Made by a program: the position numbers and the translations under genes. Shown piece by piece: positions 1 to 13,500 of a stretch of DNA of 64,000 bases; position 1 is the first letter of the stretch, and each line of letters starts with the position of its first letter. The notes under the pieces are model-generated. The model saw nothing but the letters and a program-made list of their open reading frames with translations. It searched no databases and was not told the origin of the DNA. Source of the stretch: Achatina immaculata (lineage: Eukaryota > Mollusca > Gastropoda > Stylommatophora > Achatinidae); NCBI GenBank assembly GCA_009760885.1, contig CM019693.1, positions 48,698,269 to 48,762,268 of the forward strand, read 5' to 3'.

Positions 1-1412
1 CTCTGGGATGTGGGTCATAAATAGAAGTTAGAAACATCTTTCAGTACATTACAAACCAACAAGACATCTGAAAAATTAAAATACGCCAAAGGAGTTACTA
101 CAAACAACTCTTTGTCCCCTTTGAGACGCATCCTGCATGGTTTTTTCCCCCCTCAGTACCCCATTCTCCACGCAGTGCGATGATGGTTTGTAGCTCTCTA
201 ATTTTGAAAATAATCAAAGTATACTTAAAACCAGCAGTTGGACTTCCTTCTGGAATCCATTTGTCAACATGAGGTGTGTTAATTTAACAAGTTTTTGTCA
301 AAGTTTATCGTTGCTTGGTTTCTGTTTATCAACAAATATGGCTTCCAGTGGTAGTTTATTTCGTCCAGAGCAGCGTATTTCTGCATTACAAGCTCAGAAT
401 TTAATTTTAAAATATCTAGTCTGCGGTGAAGAGAATGCTGCAGTAGAGATTTTGAATTTTCAGACCCACATGACATTAATTCAAAAGATTAGGATGTTTT
501 TTTTTGGTTCAGCAGCAAAACATGCTAGAAGGGTAGCTGATGAAACTACTTCTCAGCTTTCTGCTAGTACTAGCTGTAATATCACAGTAAGTAATGCTGG
601 AGATTGTGTAATTTAAACAATTAAATGTTGAAGAATGCTTCAAATTAAAAGAAAAAACACAATGGCCTGTTTCATCTGGTAAATATTAGACAATGACCAC
701 CGACTTGTTTTCACGTAAATATTACCTACCCACTTGGTGTTTTCAGTTTGCTGTAAATGCATAATTAGTGTATATTTTCATGTAAATTTTGGAGGATATG
801 TGAAGAAAAGGTGTTTGTGTACATTTTTATTCATTATGGAATTATATGACCAACTACAGTGGATTAACTTGATGGGTAAGTGGAAAAAAAATTATTTCAA
901 TTCCTTCATTTTCCATTCTTTCTTCTCAGTTCTTAGCTTTTTTTTTTTTTGGTTGTATACTAACAAAATGTTTAAAATTTTATTAGAAAAACAAAATACA
1001 TTTTTTCTTCTTCAAAATAACGTATAATACATCATACTACAAATCAGATTATGCCTTTGTCATTCTTTTAAATGTGACAACCATCCCATTCCACACTGAA
1101 ATTTACCACCACACCCCCTCCCCCCCCGGGCTTTTGGGAGAAACACCCCCAGTATACAAAGAGTTAAGGATGTTAGAAATACTAACACAACATGAAAGAT
1201 ACTAGAAACATTTGAAATTTATTAGAAACACTGACATTCAAAAACAAAGGATATTCAAACAAGATTAACAACCAATATTAAAGAAATAAGAAATATTAAC
1301 ATACAGCATGAAAGAAATCCAGTTAAGTAAATATATCAATGATACTAATATCCAGTCTGAAACTAGATCAATGATACTAACATCAAGTCATAACTAAGTC
1401 AATGATACTAAC

Positions 1413-1524
1413 GTCTGATTAAGTAACTCCTTGTAGATGATGTTCACCTTGTCCCACTGAGCTAGTTTGGTGCACACACTGGCTAAGCGGGTGGAGCGTA
1501 AGTTCAGTTCACTACACAGTTTAT
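1413..1524 (-). CDS. NAA25: NAA25 coding exon 7 (3' border less certain)
   Basis: Acceptor ttttcag. The exon reads DKLCSELNLRSTRLASVCTK then LAQWDKVNIIYKELLNQ. The candidate donor gttagt at 1412-1407 comes just before an in-frame stop. No following NAA25 exon could be recognised between 1 and 1406, so it either lies left of the window or is too diverged. Confidence 0.8.
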
Positions 1525-4500
1525 CTGAAAATGTCAAAACCTTCAGTTCCAGCTGTCAACTTAATACTCAAATGTGTATTTGTACTTTCCCAAGCTCTAG
1601 AACATTCTGTTCCCCAAAATGACAAAAGTTCTTCAAGTTTAGAATGAATATCTCCTTTAATGCTTTCAACTATTTTGGCATTTTGTCTTGCAAGGAATTT
1701 TTCTTGTGTTACGAGGGTCATACTGAAAGTTGTTAGCACAAATTTTTAAAAAATCAGAATTTAAAGATTGAGAAAATATTAATTTTTCACCTTAATCTAC
1801 ATCCTTTGCACTTCATGTAGAGGTCAAATGACATCACCATCATGTGTCACGTGACCACGCGGAGCATAAACAAAATGGGGGGTGCTGAAGTTTTGTTTCG
1901 TCAACGTGCTGTTATTGAGTTCCTCATTAAAGAGGAAATCCCCGCTGCTGAAATTCACCACAGACTTCAGTTTGCTTACGGAGATGTGTGTATGAGTGCT
2001 AGCAGTGTTAGGAGGTGGGTGAAACACTTCAAAGATGGAAACACAAGCATCCAAGATATGCCACGCAGCAGCCGCCCTCGAACTGCCTCCACTGAACACA
2101 ACGTGGAAGGGGTTGACAGCATCATTAAAGAAGACAGACATGTCACAGTATCTGAAAGCGCTGTAAATCACCTATAATCCCGACCTGGCACCCAATGATT
2201 ACCATCATTTCGGTTTTATGAAAGAACAAATGCGAAGCCATCACTACGACACAGAAGAGACCGTCCGGAAAGCAGCGCATCTGTGCCGTCAGTCAGCTGG
2301 AACTGAATTCTATGGGGAAGCTATTTTCAAACTTGCAGAGCAATAGGAAAAATGTGTGCAGAAAACGGAGATTATGTTGAAAAGTGAGGAAAAGGATGCA
2401 GATTAAGTTGACACATTTATATTTTCTCTATCTATAAATTTTGATTTTTTAAAAATATTTGCTTACGATTTTTGGTACGACCCTCATATATTTTAGTATT
2501 CTGATTGCATGTCAAGACAAACTAATTTTAGTACCTTGATGCTGTATGGAAGTTTCCTTACAAATGCTACTCGTTACACAAAAATTAAAAAAAAAAAAAA
2601 AACCTCATTCAATGTGCTGAGTTGTCTGTTCATGTTTTATACCATCTTACAATGTATGTTCATCTTTTATACTATATTACAATGTATGTTCATGTTTTAT
2701 ACTATCTTACAATGTATGTTCATCTTTTATACTATATTACAATGTATGTTCATGTTTTATACCATCTTACAATGTATGTTCATGTTTTATACCATCTTAC
2801 AATGTATGTTCATGTTTTATACCATCTTACAATGTATGTTCATGTTTTATACCATCTTACAATGTATGTTCATGTTTTATACCATCTTACAATGTATGTT
2901 CATGTTTTATACTATCTTACAATGTATGTTCATGTTTTATACTATCTTACAATGTATGTTCATGTTTTATACCATCTTACAATGTATGTTCATGTTTTAT
3001 ACCATCCTACAATGTATGTTCATGTTTTATACCATCTTACAATGTATGTTCATGTTTTATACCATCTTACAATGTATGTTCATGTTTTATACTATCTTAC
3101 AATGTATGTTCATGTTTTATACTATCTTACAATTTATGTTCATGTTTTATACTATCTTACAATTTATGTTCATGTTTTATACTATCTTACAATGTATATC
3201 AATCAGAAAACATAGACAGTACGAAAAGTTAACAGACTAATGAGATAACAGATAAAACAAATTTAGGAGAATGTTTTCAGGTTGCAAAAAAAAGAGCTGT
3301 AGTAGTAAGACATACCTCCCATTGGACCTCTGAGAACAGTGCTGGCCTCCTGCCACTTTTCCTGTAGCTCTAAGATAATCAGGTAGAGAAGTATTTCTGT
3401 GGAGTGATACACCACACCATCAAGCACATAATACACACACACAAAAACCACAAGTATATGGTTGTGATGCATGAAATTTGTCTGCAATGTAAAATCAGGG
3501 TTGTTAAGTCAATGAGACAAAACCTCACTCTTATATTTTCTACTATCTGCCTCCACCCCCTTCATAAATGATATATTTCTACCAACTCTACACACAACTG
3601 TCTCTGGCTTCTCTATTTTCCTCCTGTCAGACTTGACCTTCTGCCACGCTTCTATACACCAGACTCCACCCAAAACAAGATTCCGACTCTGCTAGCATGA
3701 CAGTATTTTAGTTCATGCACAAAGCTCTGGCCCAAGATGTGCAGGGATTCACTACATGAAAAGACAGAAAGTATCTCAGCCTCAGATATAAGGCAGGACG
3801 TGGTTTCACATACCATCCAAAACAAGCACTAAACAAAGTAAAAGAGCACATAACATGGAGAATATGAGATAAAAATTATATTTCAAGATACTCTGCTTCA
3901 GCACTAAAACTATGAATAAAAGTCTGCTGTTTGCAAGGGAATTAGAAAGCAAGATCTTATCTCAGGCAATGGAAATCTTAGTAATCAAACAGCATGTCTG
4001 CACTGCCTTGCTATTTAGCTGCTGTATAATCCAGGAAGTTATGTTTCAACCATAAGACCCACATGCAAATGCCAGGCTACTCAATGCATGTGAGATGAGA
4101 AGAAAACCTGAGATCATAACACACCATGTGCTGGTAGCTCCCATACGTTACCCAATTCCTGCAAATATGTTAATATAACATCGTGTTTCACTCTCGAAAT
4201 TTTCTTTCTGGACTGTGCTGTCGTGGAATGCAGTATGACTGCAGTACATACTAAATAATAAAAAGTCCGTTCTTATGAAGAAAGAAGAAACAAAACAGCA
4301 GTGTAAGGAGATAATACCTCTAATGCACTGTCAGAAGTGACAATGTGTGAGCAAAACAAACCTGGCATGTTACTTACCCTCGGCCTCAAATTCTTTCTCC
4401 TGAAGATATTTCTGGGTCATCTTCTCTGCCAGTGGGAGATACATAGTTTTACCTAACTTCTTATCTGCATGAGCCTGGACAAACATGGTTAAAAACATTG

Positions 4501-7500
4501 AAAACTTGGCAAATTTCTTATCTGCTTTGGATGAAAACATGATCAAAAACATTCAGTTTTAGCCAATTTTTTTTATACTGGCATGAGTTACAAAAGAAGG
4601 TTAAAATCATGTATAGTTTGACTTCCTACAGTTAGGCATAAAGTGTGAATGTTGCATATCCCAGGGGCTACAAAGGAATAAAAACATTTACCCATTTTAT
4701 CAAATATCTGGCCACTTCAGACAATACAACCATCTGTAGACTATACAACCACCTGTAGACTATATGATCACCTGCAGACTATACGACCACCTGTAGACTA
4801 TATGATCACCTGCAGACTATATGATCACCTGCAGACTATACAACCACCTGTAGACTATATGATCACCTGCAGACTATACAACCACCTGTAGACTATATAA
4901 TCACCTGTAGACTATATGATCACCTGCAGACTATACAACCACTATATAATCACCTGCAGACTATATGATCACCTGCAGACTATACAACCACCTGTAGACT
5001 ATATGATCACCTGCAGACTATACAACCACCTGTAGACTATATGATCACCTGCAGACTATATAATCATCTGTAGACTATATGATCATCTGTAGACTATATG
5101 ATCATCTGAACAGAATTAAAATATCCTAAAATAAAAAAAGACATTGTCAAAGTGTAAACCACACTTGGGGGCATATGCTGCATCAGAATCCAACCTACAT
5201 GGATCTTTTAAAGAATCCACCCCACAGGATCTACATGGCTAGATTAATAAGACTATGAGCATATGTTATAATGCTGCCATAACAGTCAGACAAACCATGC
5301 TGCTCATTGTCCAGATAACAGGTGTCTTCACCGTGCATGACTTGTAACTTATATAATAAGTTCATCCCACTTGACAACAGATTTCTAGCTCTAAAGGTGG
5401 AGAACATCTGCTGCAGTGTGAGGCACACTGGATTACATACACACAGTTTTATAGAAAATATATCACAGTACATCATTACCTGCATCACAATACTCATAAC
5501 AGCCCAAAAATAGTAAGGATTCTTATTTGGTCTGATCTTGTGCAGCATCATTGCTGTTCTTTGCTGCTGTTGGTAGTTGCCTAAACGGACATGAGCCATA
5601 AAGAGACAGGAGAGAATGTCCTCACTGTTAGGCTGGTGTTTGGCTGCAGCTTCATACAAGCTGGCAATCTGGTCATCTGTTAGGAAAGTTTGAAAAATGT
5701 CATACATGAAAACCATAACAATTTCTCTCACATGCTACACATGAGGAGACTTATTTGTTTGACCAGTATGCCAGTTTTTCCATTCAGAAGAGCCACTTGT
5801 TTAGAAAATCTCCAATATTTTTTTCCACACCAACATTCCAAATTTCAAGAAACTGGTAGCTAAAATGTGTTAAAATATGATTTCCTCAAAGATCAAGAAT
5901 ATTTCATCAAAATGATTCTCTCACACAAATTATAAACAGACAAGAAAGTTCCAGAACATGAAAGACAAGACACTGTAAACACTTACACTGCTGCGTCTCC
6001 TTGTAACAGATGGACATAGCACTCAGAGTCTGTTCATCTGTCGGCTCCAGCTGATGGATTTCTGCCAGGAGAGCTGAACCTTTAGATAGTTGCCCCATCC
6101 GTATCAAAGCAAGAGCCTTCAGGACCTGAAGATATTTTATTTAACAATGTGACCTAGCATATACTTCCCTGTGACAACATGTAGATTTTTTTTCCAGGAT
6201 GGCTTCTCCTGCTGACAGTCTCATTATTTACATACTCAAAGTTATTGGGTGACCTCCCCTGAGTTGTTTAAGCCTTCAGAACTTATGAAATCCATGAATT
6301 CATGTGGTAGTAACTATTTTTCTCAGGGCATGAGGATTATTAGAAAGTTCTGGGGGTTGATTTTTGCTGTATGATAGACGTGAGAGTCTGTGTTTGATGT
6401 TAATCAAAAGAAGTCTTGTCTTAGACTCTCATGTAGAGAGTAGTGTTTTTTTACTGTAATCATGGGGTGACTGGATAGAGAGTGGAAAGGAGAGGAGAGA
6501 GAGAGAGAGAGAGAAAGAGAGACAACTATATCTCTGAGATTCTTTTTTTTTGTATGTGAGAGCAGAACCACTAGCCTATGTTACTGTCTGCTAGTGTACT
6601 TATTGTTCCTAGACATGTCACCAGCAATTGAACAGCTGAAGCTGATCTTATTTTTCTTCATTATCACAAACACTGATATTTTGTCTGGGTCCTGTCATGT
6701 GTCAGACAAACAGGGAGATGTTGTCACTGTCAAGATGTGCCTGCTGCATGCTTCATCTTGACTCTCCTACATTACGCTATGTAATGAGATAGAGTTTGCT
6801 GTTACACTCCTATGCCAATGTTCTCAAGTGAGGTCTACAGGCACCTGGAGCCCTAGGGAGTGTGCAAAGGTCAAACCTACTTTTGCAATCAGTAGATAAA
6901 TGTAGACAGATGAAACCCTGGTAAACAAATGCTGCTCTGGATCATCTGCATTGTTATGAAAGGTCCGAGAACTACTGTTTTAGACCTTTGACCCATATCT
7001 GTCAAAATATTGGATTGTTGTATGTTCTTTAATTATAGGTGTTATTTTCTTCCACTCACATTTCTGTTCACTTTCCTCACCCTTTCTGCCTTTTTGTAAA
7101 ACCAAACCATGCACTTCTGTATAGCTTGACAAAAGCACAAACATTACAAATAAAACTGTAAAACAATAATGTAAGAGAGAAATGTATGGGGGGCAGGAAG
7201 TATTTCAAAAAATCTTTCCTACTTTAGCCTGTAGCACTACATTTAAAACAATCACTGAAATGTAGCTACCAACTAAGACCAATCTCTTACGTGACTTCTG
7301 TTTACTCTTCTATAATAATCTCTGTCCCTGTTTCACGTATTCTAACTCCATGATCTGGTTCAATAAATCAGCAAGCACCCTACTAGCAAATATTAACTTT
7401 TTCATACATAGCTTTAACCAACAGCAGAGTGCCATCCAATTATCAGAGAAATCAATCTACGAGGGGCGTTCAGAGAGTAATGCACCACATCGTTTTTCTC

Positions 7501-10500
7501 AGGAGCTGTTTATTCAAAAAGCATGAAATTTATACACAATATACATGGCTATGTCATGTAAACATCAGTATTATTCAACATAATCCCCATAAACTTGTAC
7601 AGCTTTACGCCAGCGCGAACCAAGTGCATGTATTCCTAGCCCAAAACAGATTTTCTCTTGATTATGTAGCCATTCCTTCACTGCATGAATCACTTCATCA
7701 TCTTCAAATCTTACCCCTTGGAGTGCATCTTTAAGTGGACCAAACAGATAAAAATCAGAGGGTGCCAAATCGGGACTATAAGGTGGATGGGGTTGTACAG
7801 TCCAACCCAATTCGGAGATTGCTTCCCGTGTTGCCAGACTTGTGTGAGGGCGCGCATTGTCATGAAGGAGGTCTGGTGGATTCTTGTGCAGCTGAACTCT
7901 GCGAAAACATTGATTGAGTCTTTTCATTGTCTTAATGTAAGCTTGCGAATTGATTGCCTCTCCTCTTGGCATAACATTCACAAGAATCGCCACCTTCAAT
8001 GCCCCAAAAGACAGTGATCATGACCTTTCCAGTTGAAGGAGTTGTCTTGAATTTCTTTCTTCATGGTGATTGTGGATGCTGCTACTCCATTGACTGTCTT
8101 TTTGTCTCAGGTTCAAAATGATGTGCCCAGGTTTCATCACCTGTTATGATCTTGGCCAAAAAGTTCTCTCCCTCAGCACTGAAACGCTCCAACAATTCAG
8201 AAGAAACTGCTTTCCTTTGCAATCGATGGTCACTTGTGAGACTTCGAGGAACTGATCTTGCCCAAACCTTAGAAAATCTGAGAGCTTTTATAACTGCATT
8301 GGCACTACTATTGCTGACTGACAGCTTTAAGGCCAGTTGTTGAGTAGTGATACACCTATCAGTAAGAATAATGCCCTCAGCGCATTTCAACATTTCTGCC
8401 TTGGTGGCTGTGGCAGGATGTCCACAGCACGGCCGATCATGCAACTCCTTATCTCCACCTACTGATTTTTTGATTCTCTGAACCCAGCGACTGACTGTAT
8501 TCCTGTCAACTGCAAAACCTCCATACATATCACATAGACACTTGTGAATGTTCACAACAGCTTCCTTCTCTGCAACGAGAAATTCTATCACAATTTGCTG
8601 CTTATACCACAAGTTGCTAATACGGTCCATTTCAACAATTAGGGCAGTCACGTTCTTTGGCCAGTTGTGTTGCCGTTTGGTTCACACAATCAGCACATGC
8701 CATATTTAAAGTGTGCAAAATTTCGTGCTTCTATCTTCATTATTAGCTGAAAAAAACAATGTGGTGCATTACTTTCTGAATGCCTCTCGCAATACAGAAG
8801 TCAGTCTAAATGATAAGCTAATCTAACAAAGAAGTCACTAACAGGTAAGCTAATCTAACACAGATCCCACTAAGAGAATTAATCTAACAAAGAGACCACA
8901 ACCAGATAAGCTAATCTAACATAGAAGCCAGTCTAATAAAGAAATGGACCTAATCCAGAAGTTAATCTATGAGTGTTTCTCAAAATAACAGTATGAAAAT
9001 ACTGATAACTGCCACTGGCCATAAGAACCAAGTGAGTCAAAAAAAAAATACTTCTTTGGGGCATTATGAATATGGTCTGAAAGGCAGCAGCCAGAAAAAA
9101 ATTTTAGAAACACTGATCTAAGGAATGAAAACATCGTAAGGAGAAAGAAGCTTTACCTTTGCACATGTTAGATCTTTCTGCTTCTTTAAAACTTTGTCAG
9201 CTTCCTGGATAGCCTTCTTGTTGTTGCCATTGTCAAGGCAATCTGTACAAAAACAAGAAACAGGCACAGTAATTATCATTCAGAATATTTTAGGTGGCTC
9301 AGAGAAACCTTAGTGTTATATAAACTAAATGACATTTTAGTGATCCTGTGGTTAAATTATCTGCCAAATTAGCAATCAAGGTCCTGAGCTAAGGAACAGT
9401 GCAAAAAATGTTGATGGACAGTGATGTGGCACTCTCCACCCAGCATAACAAGACTGACTCTTATATCTTACATTCTTTCTGTGCTAGTAAATGTGGCACT
9501 CTCCACCCAGCATAACAAGATTGACTCTTATATCTTACATCCTTTCTGTGCTAGTAAATGTGGCACTCTCCACCCAGCATAACAAGATTGACTCTTATAT
9601 CTTACATCCTTTCTGTGCTAGTAAATGTGGCACTCCCCACCCAGCATAACAAGATTGACTCTTATATCTTACGTCCTTTCTGTGCTAGTAATTGTGGCAC
9701 TCTCCACCCAGCATAACAAGACTGACTCTTATATCTTACATCCTTTCTGTGCTAATAAATGTGGCACTCTCCACCCAGCATAACAAGACTGATTCTTATA
9801 TCTTACATCCTTTCTGTGCTAGTAATTGTGGCACTCCCCACCCAGCATAACAAGACTGACTCTTATATCTTACATCCTTTCTGTGCTAGTAATTGTGGCA
9901 CTCTCCACCCAGCATAACAAGACTGATTCTTATCTTACATCCTTTCTGTGCTAGTAAATGTGGCACTCCCCACCCAGCATAACAAGACTGATTCTTATCT
10001 TACATCCTTTCTGTGCTAGTAAATGTGGCACTCCCCACCCAGCATAACAAGACTGATTCTTATCTTACATCCTTTCTGTGCTAGTAATTGTGGCACTCTC
10101 CACCCAGCATAACAAGACTGACTCTTATATCTTACATCCTTTCTGTGCTAGTAAATGTCACATAAGGCTCACATTGTAGTTTGTCATGTTTTAGCTTTTT
10201 CGATAACTTCTTCAACCTCATCAAGGGATGTCCACTAATTTAGTGTCTCTCAATAATGTTCTCTCGAGAGTTTCACTTGGCCAACCTCATCAAGGGATGT
10301 CCACTAATTTAGTGTCTCTCAATAATGTTCTCTCGAGAGTTTCACTTGGCCAACCTCATCAAGGGATGTCCACTAATTTAGTGTCTCTCAATAATGTTCT
10401 CTCGAGAGTTTCACATGGCCAACCTCATTTTCTTTCTCCTAAATGTTTCTTCTCATCACATGGGTGATATATGTCCGTTTCCTTGTTTTCAATCACTGAT

Positions 10501-13500
10501 GAGACAGATTGTTGTGTGCTCATCTTCTGCATTGGTCTTGAATTCTTCACTGTATACAAAGTATTTTCCTTAGACATTTGTTTTTAAATGCGTCTAATTT
10601 GTTTTGTTTAGTTGTTTTTTCAGCTTTCATATACATATTACATCTGAGCTGAATATTCTCAACTTTGTTTCCATGCTTATAACATCTGACTGCTTCATTT
10701 TCTCTAGATTTTTAAAGGCCAATGATGCCCTTGCAAGTCTAATTTTAACTTATGTTCTGGTGTCACTATCCTGGTCTATACGGCTGCTGACGTATGCACA
10801 CAGGTTTACTTCAACAGCTGTTCCTATTTTTCCTTTTTCTGAGTAATGGGAAATGTCATTATCTCTCATGTTCAGTGAGGCTGGATGCCAAACTCAATAA
10901 AACCAGAAATCTGCCAGAAAGGCAAGCTACAACAGAGAAAATATAACTCTACAACAGAGAAAATATAACTATCATCCTACATGGGAAAATGATAATCACA
11001 TTAAAACTCAGCTCAATACATCTATATTAAAACTCAGTAATACATCTATATCTGTTAGGACCACCAGTTTTGCAGCCCTATCTCCTCCTTAATATCTCTA
11101 CTGACGTACAATGACTAGTAATCCCAGTCCAATGTTGTCTACACATAATTCTGGCGCTTGTAACAAGCTATAAAGAATGCAGCCAGGATTCAGGCCAATT
11201 CGAAAAACATAAATGAAGCAGAAGATATTTTAAAAACAAAAAAACTAGTGAAATTAATAAACAGAGACATGTAGAAAATCAGTCAGGGTAGTTGTTCTAA
11301 GTGTCTGAAATATGAGAAAGTTAAAAAATATATATAAGACTGAACAAACATTATGTCTGTAGCAGTTCCCAGAGAAAAGGACATTAAGAAGACTAATCTG
11401 ATTAACAGCTTTGGAGTTTCACAGATGTGCTAGGAAATGTAGTTCTGGTCAAGATGTATGTGAATTTAACTAGGATGGATGACCTTCTCATGTTTATACA
11501 AGTAATGTAAGTCTGCTGTATTTAGTCAGTTTTTCTGTGTGTGAGATCACCACATATCTGACTGCTGAGCTGTGAATCCTGAGTCTAGGATATAGCATCA
11601 CTGCACTCAGGGCACACCCAGACATGCTCAGCTTTCAGTAACCACCAACCATCATGAAAACTATGTCAAGTCAGCTGCTGCTTCCTGGAACCCTTGCTAA
11701 GCTGTGATGCTTTACTAATTGGCTCAATATTATAGTCACAAGGACATGTAGCAAATCTATTTTATTGCCTAAAAACATTGCATATCACAGTCTTTTTTGT
11801 CTGTGCAATCTAATATCTCAAGTGAATTCATAAACAGATTGTGCTTGTCTTTTGCAATGAGTGAAACCTGCAATCAGAAAATCAACTCAGCATATCAATA
11901 CTTTTGATTTCCTGGCTACCAACTAGTATTTGACAGAGTTAGTTAAGATTCAGCGTCAAGTAGGTGTTAAAACTATAAACTGAAAATTTTTTCAGTTTTC
12001 ATATACATATTACATCTGAGCTGAATATTCTCAACTTTGTTTCCATGCTTATAACATCTGATTGCTTCATTTTCTCTAGATTTTTAAAGGCCAATGATGC
12101 CCTTGCAAGTCTAATTTTAACTTATGTTCTGGTGTCACTATCCTGGTCTATACGGCTGCTGAAGTATGCACATAGGTTTACTTCAACAGCTTATCCTATT
12201 TTTCCTTTTTCTGAGTAATGGGAAATTTCATTATCTCTCATGTTCAGTGAAGCTGGATGCCAAACTCAATAAAACCAGAAATCTGCCAGAAAGGCAAGCT
12301 ACAACAGAGAAAATATAACTATCATCCTACATGGGAAAATGATAATCACATTAAAACTCAGTTCAATACATCTATATTAAAACTCAGTAATACATCTATA
12401 TCTGTTAGGACCACCAGTTTTGCACCCCTATCTCCTCCTTAATATCTCTACTGATGTACAATGACTAGTAATCCCAGTCCAATGTTGTCTACACATAATT
12501 CTGGCGCTTGTAAAAAGCTATAAAGAATGCAGCCAGGATTCAGGCCAATTCGAAAAACATAAATGAAGCAGAAGATATTTTAAAAACAAAAAAACTAGTG
12601 AAATTAATAAACAGAGACATGTAGAAAATCAGTCAGGGTAGTTGTTCTAAGTGTCTGAAATATGAGAAAGTTAAAAAATATATATAAGACTGAACAAACA
12701 TTATGTCTGTAGCAGTTCCCAGAGAAAAGGACATTAAGAAGACTAATCTGATTAACAGCTTTGGAGTTTCACAGATGTGCTAGGAAATGTAGTTCTGGTC
12801 AAGATGTATGTGAATTTAACTAGGATGGATGACCTTCTCATGTTTATACAAGTAATGTAAGTCTGCTGTATTTAGTCAGTTTTTTGTGTGTGAGATCACC
12901 ACATATCTGACTGCTGAGCTGTGAATCCTGAGTCTAGGATATAGCATCACTGCACTCAGGGCACACCCAGACATGCTCAGCTTTCAGTAACCACCAACCA
13001 TCATGAAAACTATATCAAGTCAGCTGCTGCTTCCTGGAACCCTTGCTAAGCTGTGATGCTTTACTAATTGGCTCAATATTATAGTCACAAGGACATGTAG
13101 CAAATCTATTTTATTGCCTAAAAACATTGCATATCACAGTCTTTTTTGTCTGTGCAATCTAATATCTCAAGTGAATTCATAAACAGATTGTGCTTGTCTT
13201 TTGCAATGAGTGAAACCTGCAATCAGAAAATCAACTCAGCATATCAATACTTTTGATTTCCTGGCTACCAACTAGTATTTGACAGAGTTAGTTAAGATTC
13301 AGCGTCAAGTAGGTGTTAAAACTATAAACTGAAAATTACTGCAGCCATTAAATGGATACAAACTAAAAGTTACAATGATTTAGGAATATGTCTGGAGGCT
13401 TGTGTGTCTTTTCTTGTCTCTTTCCTCATATATTTTTCAGTACTAACAGGACAAACAGACATCTTGATAGGATTTGACAACTTGCTTCATATAATGGGAT

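Noticed and set aside
269..616. 115-codon plus-strand frame (SLFRPEQRISALQAQNLILK)
   Set aside because: Looks protein-like in composition but I cannot match a family, and there is no splice or element context. Possibly an old transposon relic.
2509..3240. 243-codon open frame with a repeated decapeptide
   Set aside because: It is the translation of a 30-bp minisatellite; a second frame on the same strand is equally open.
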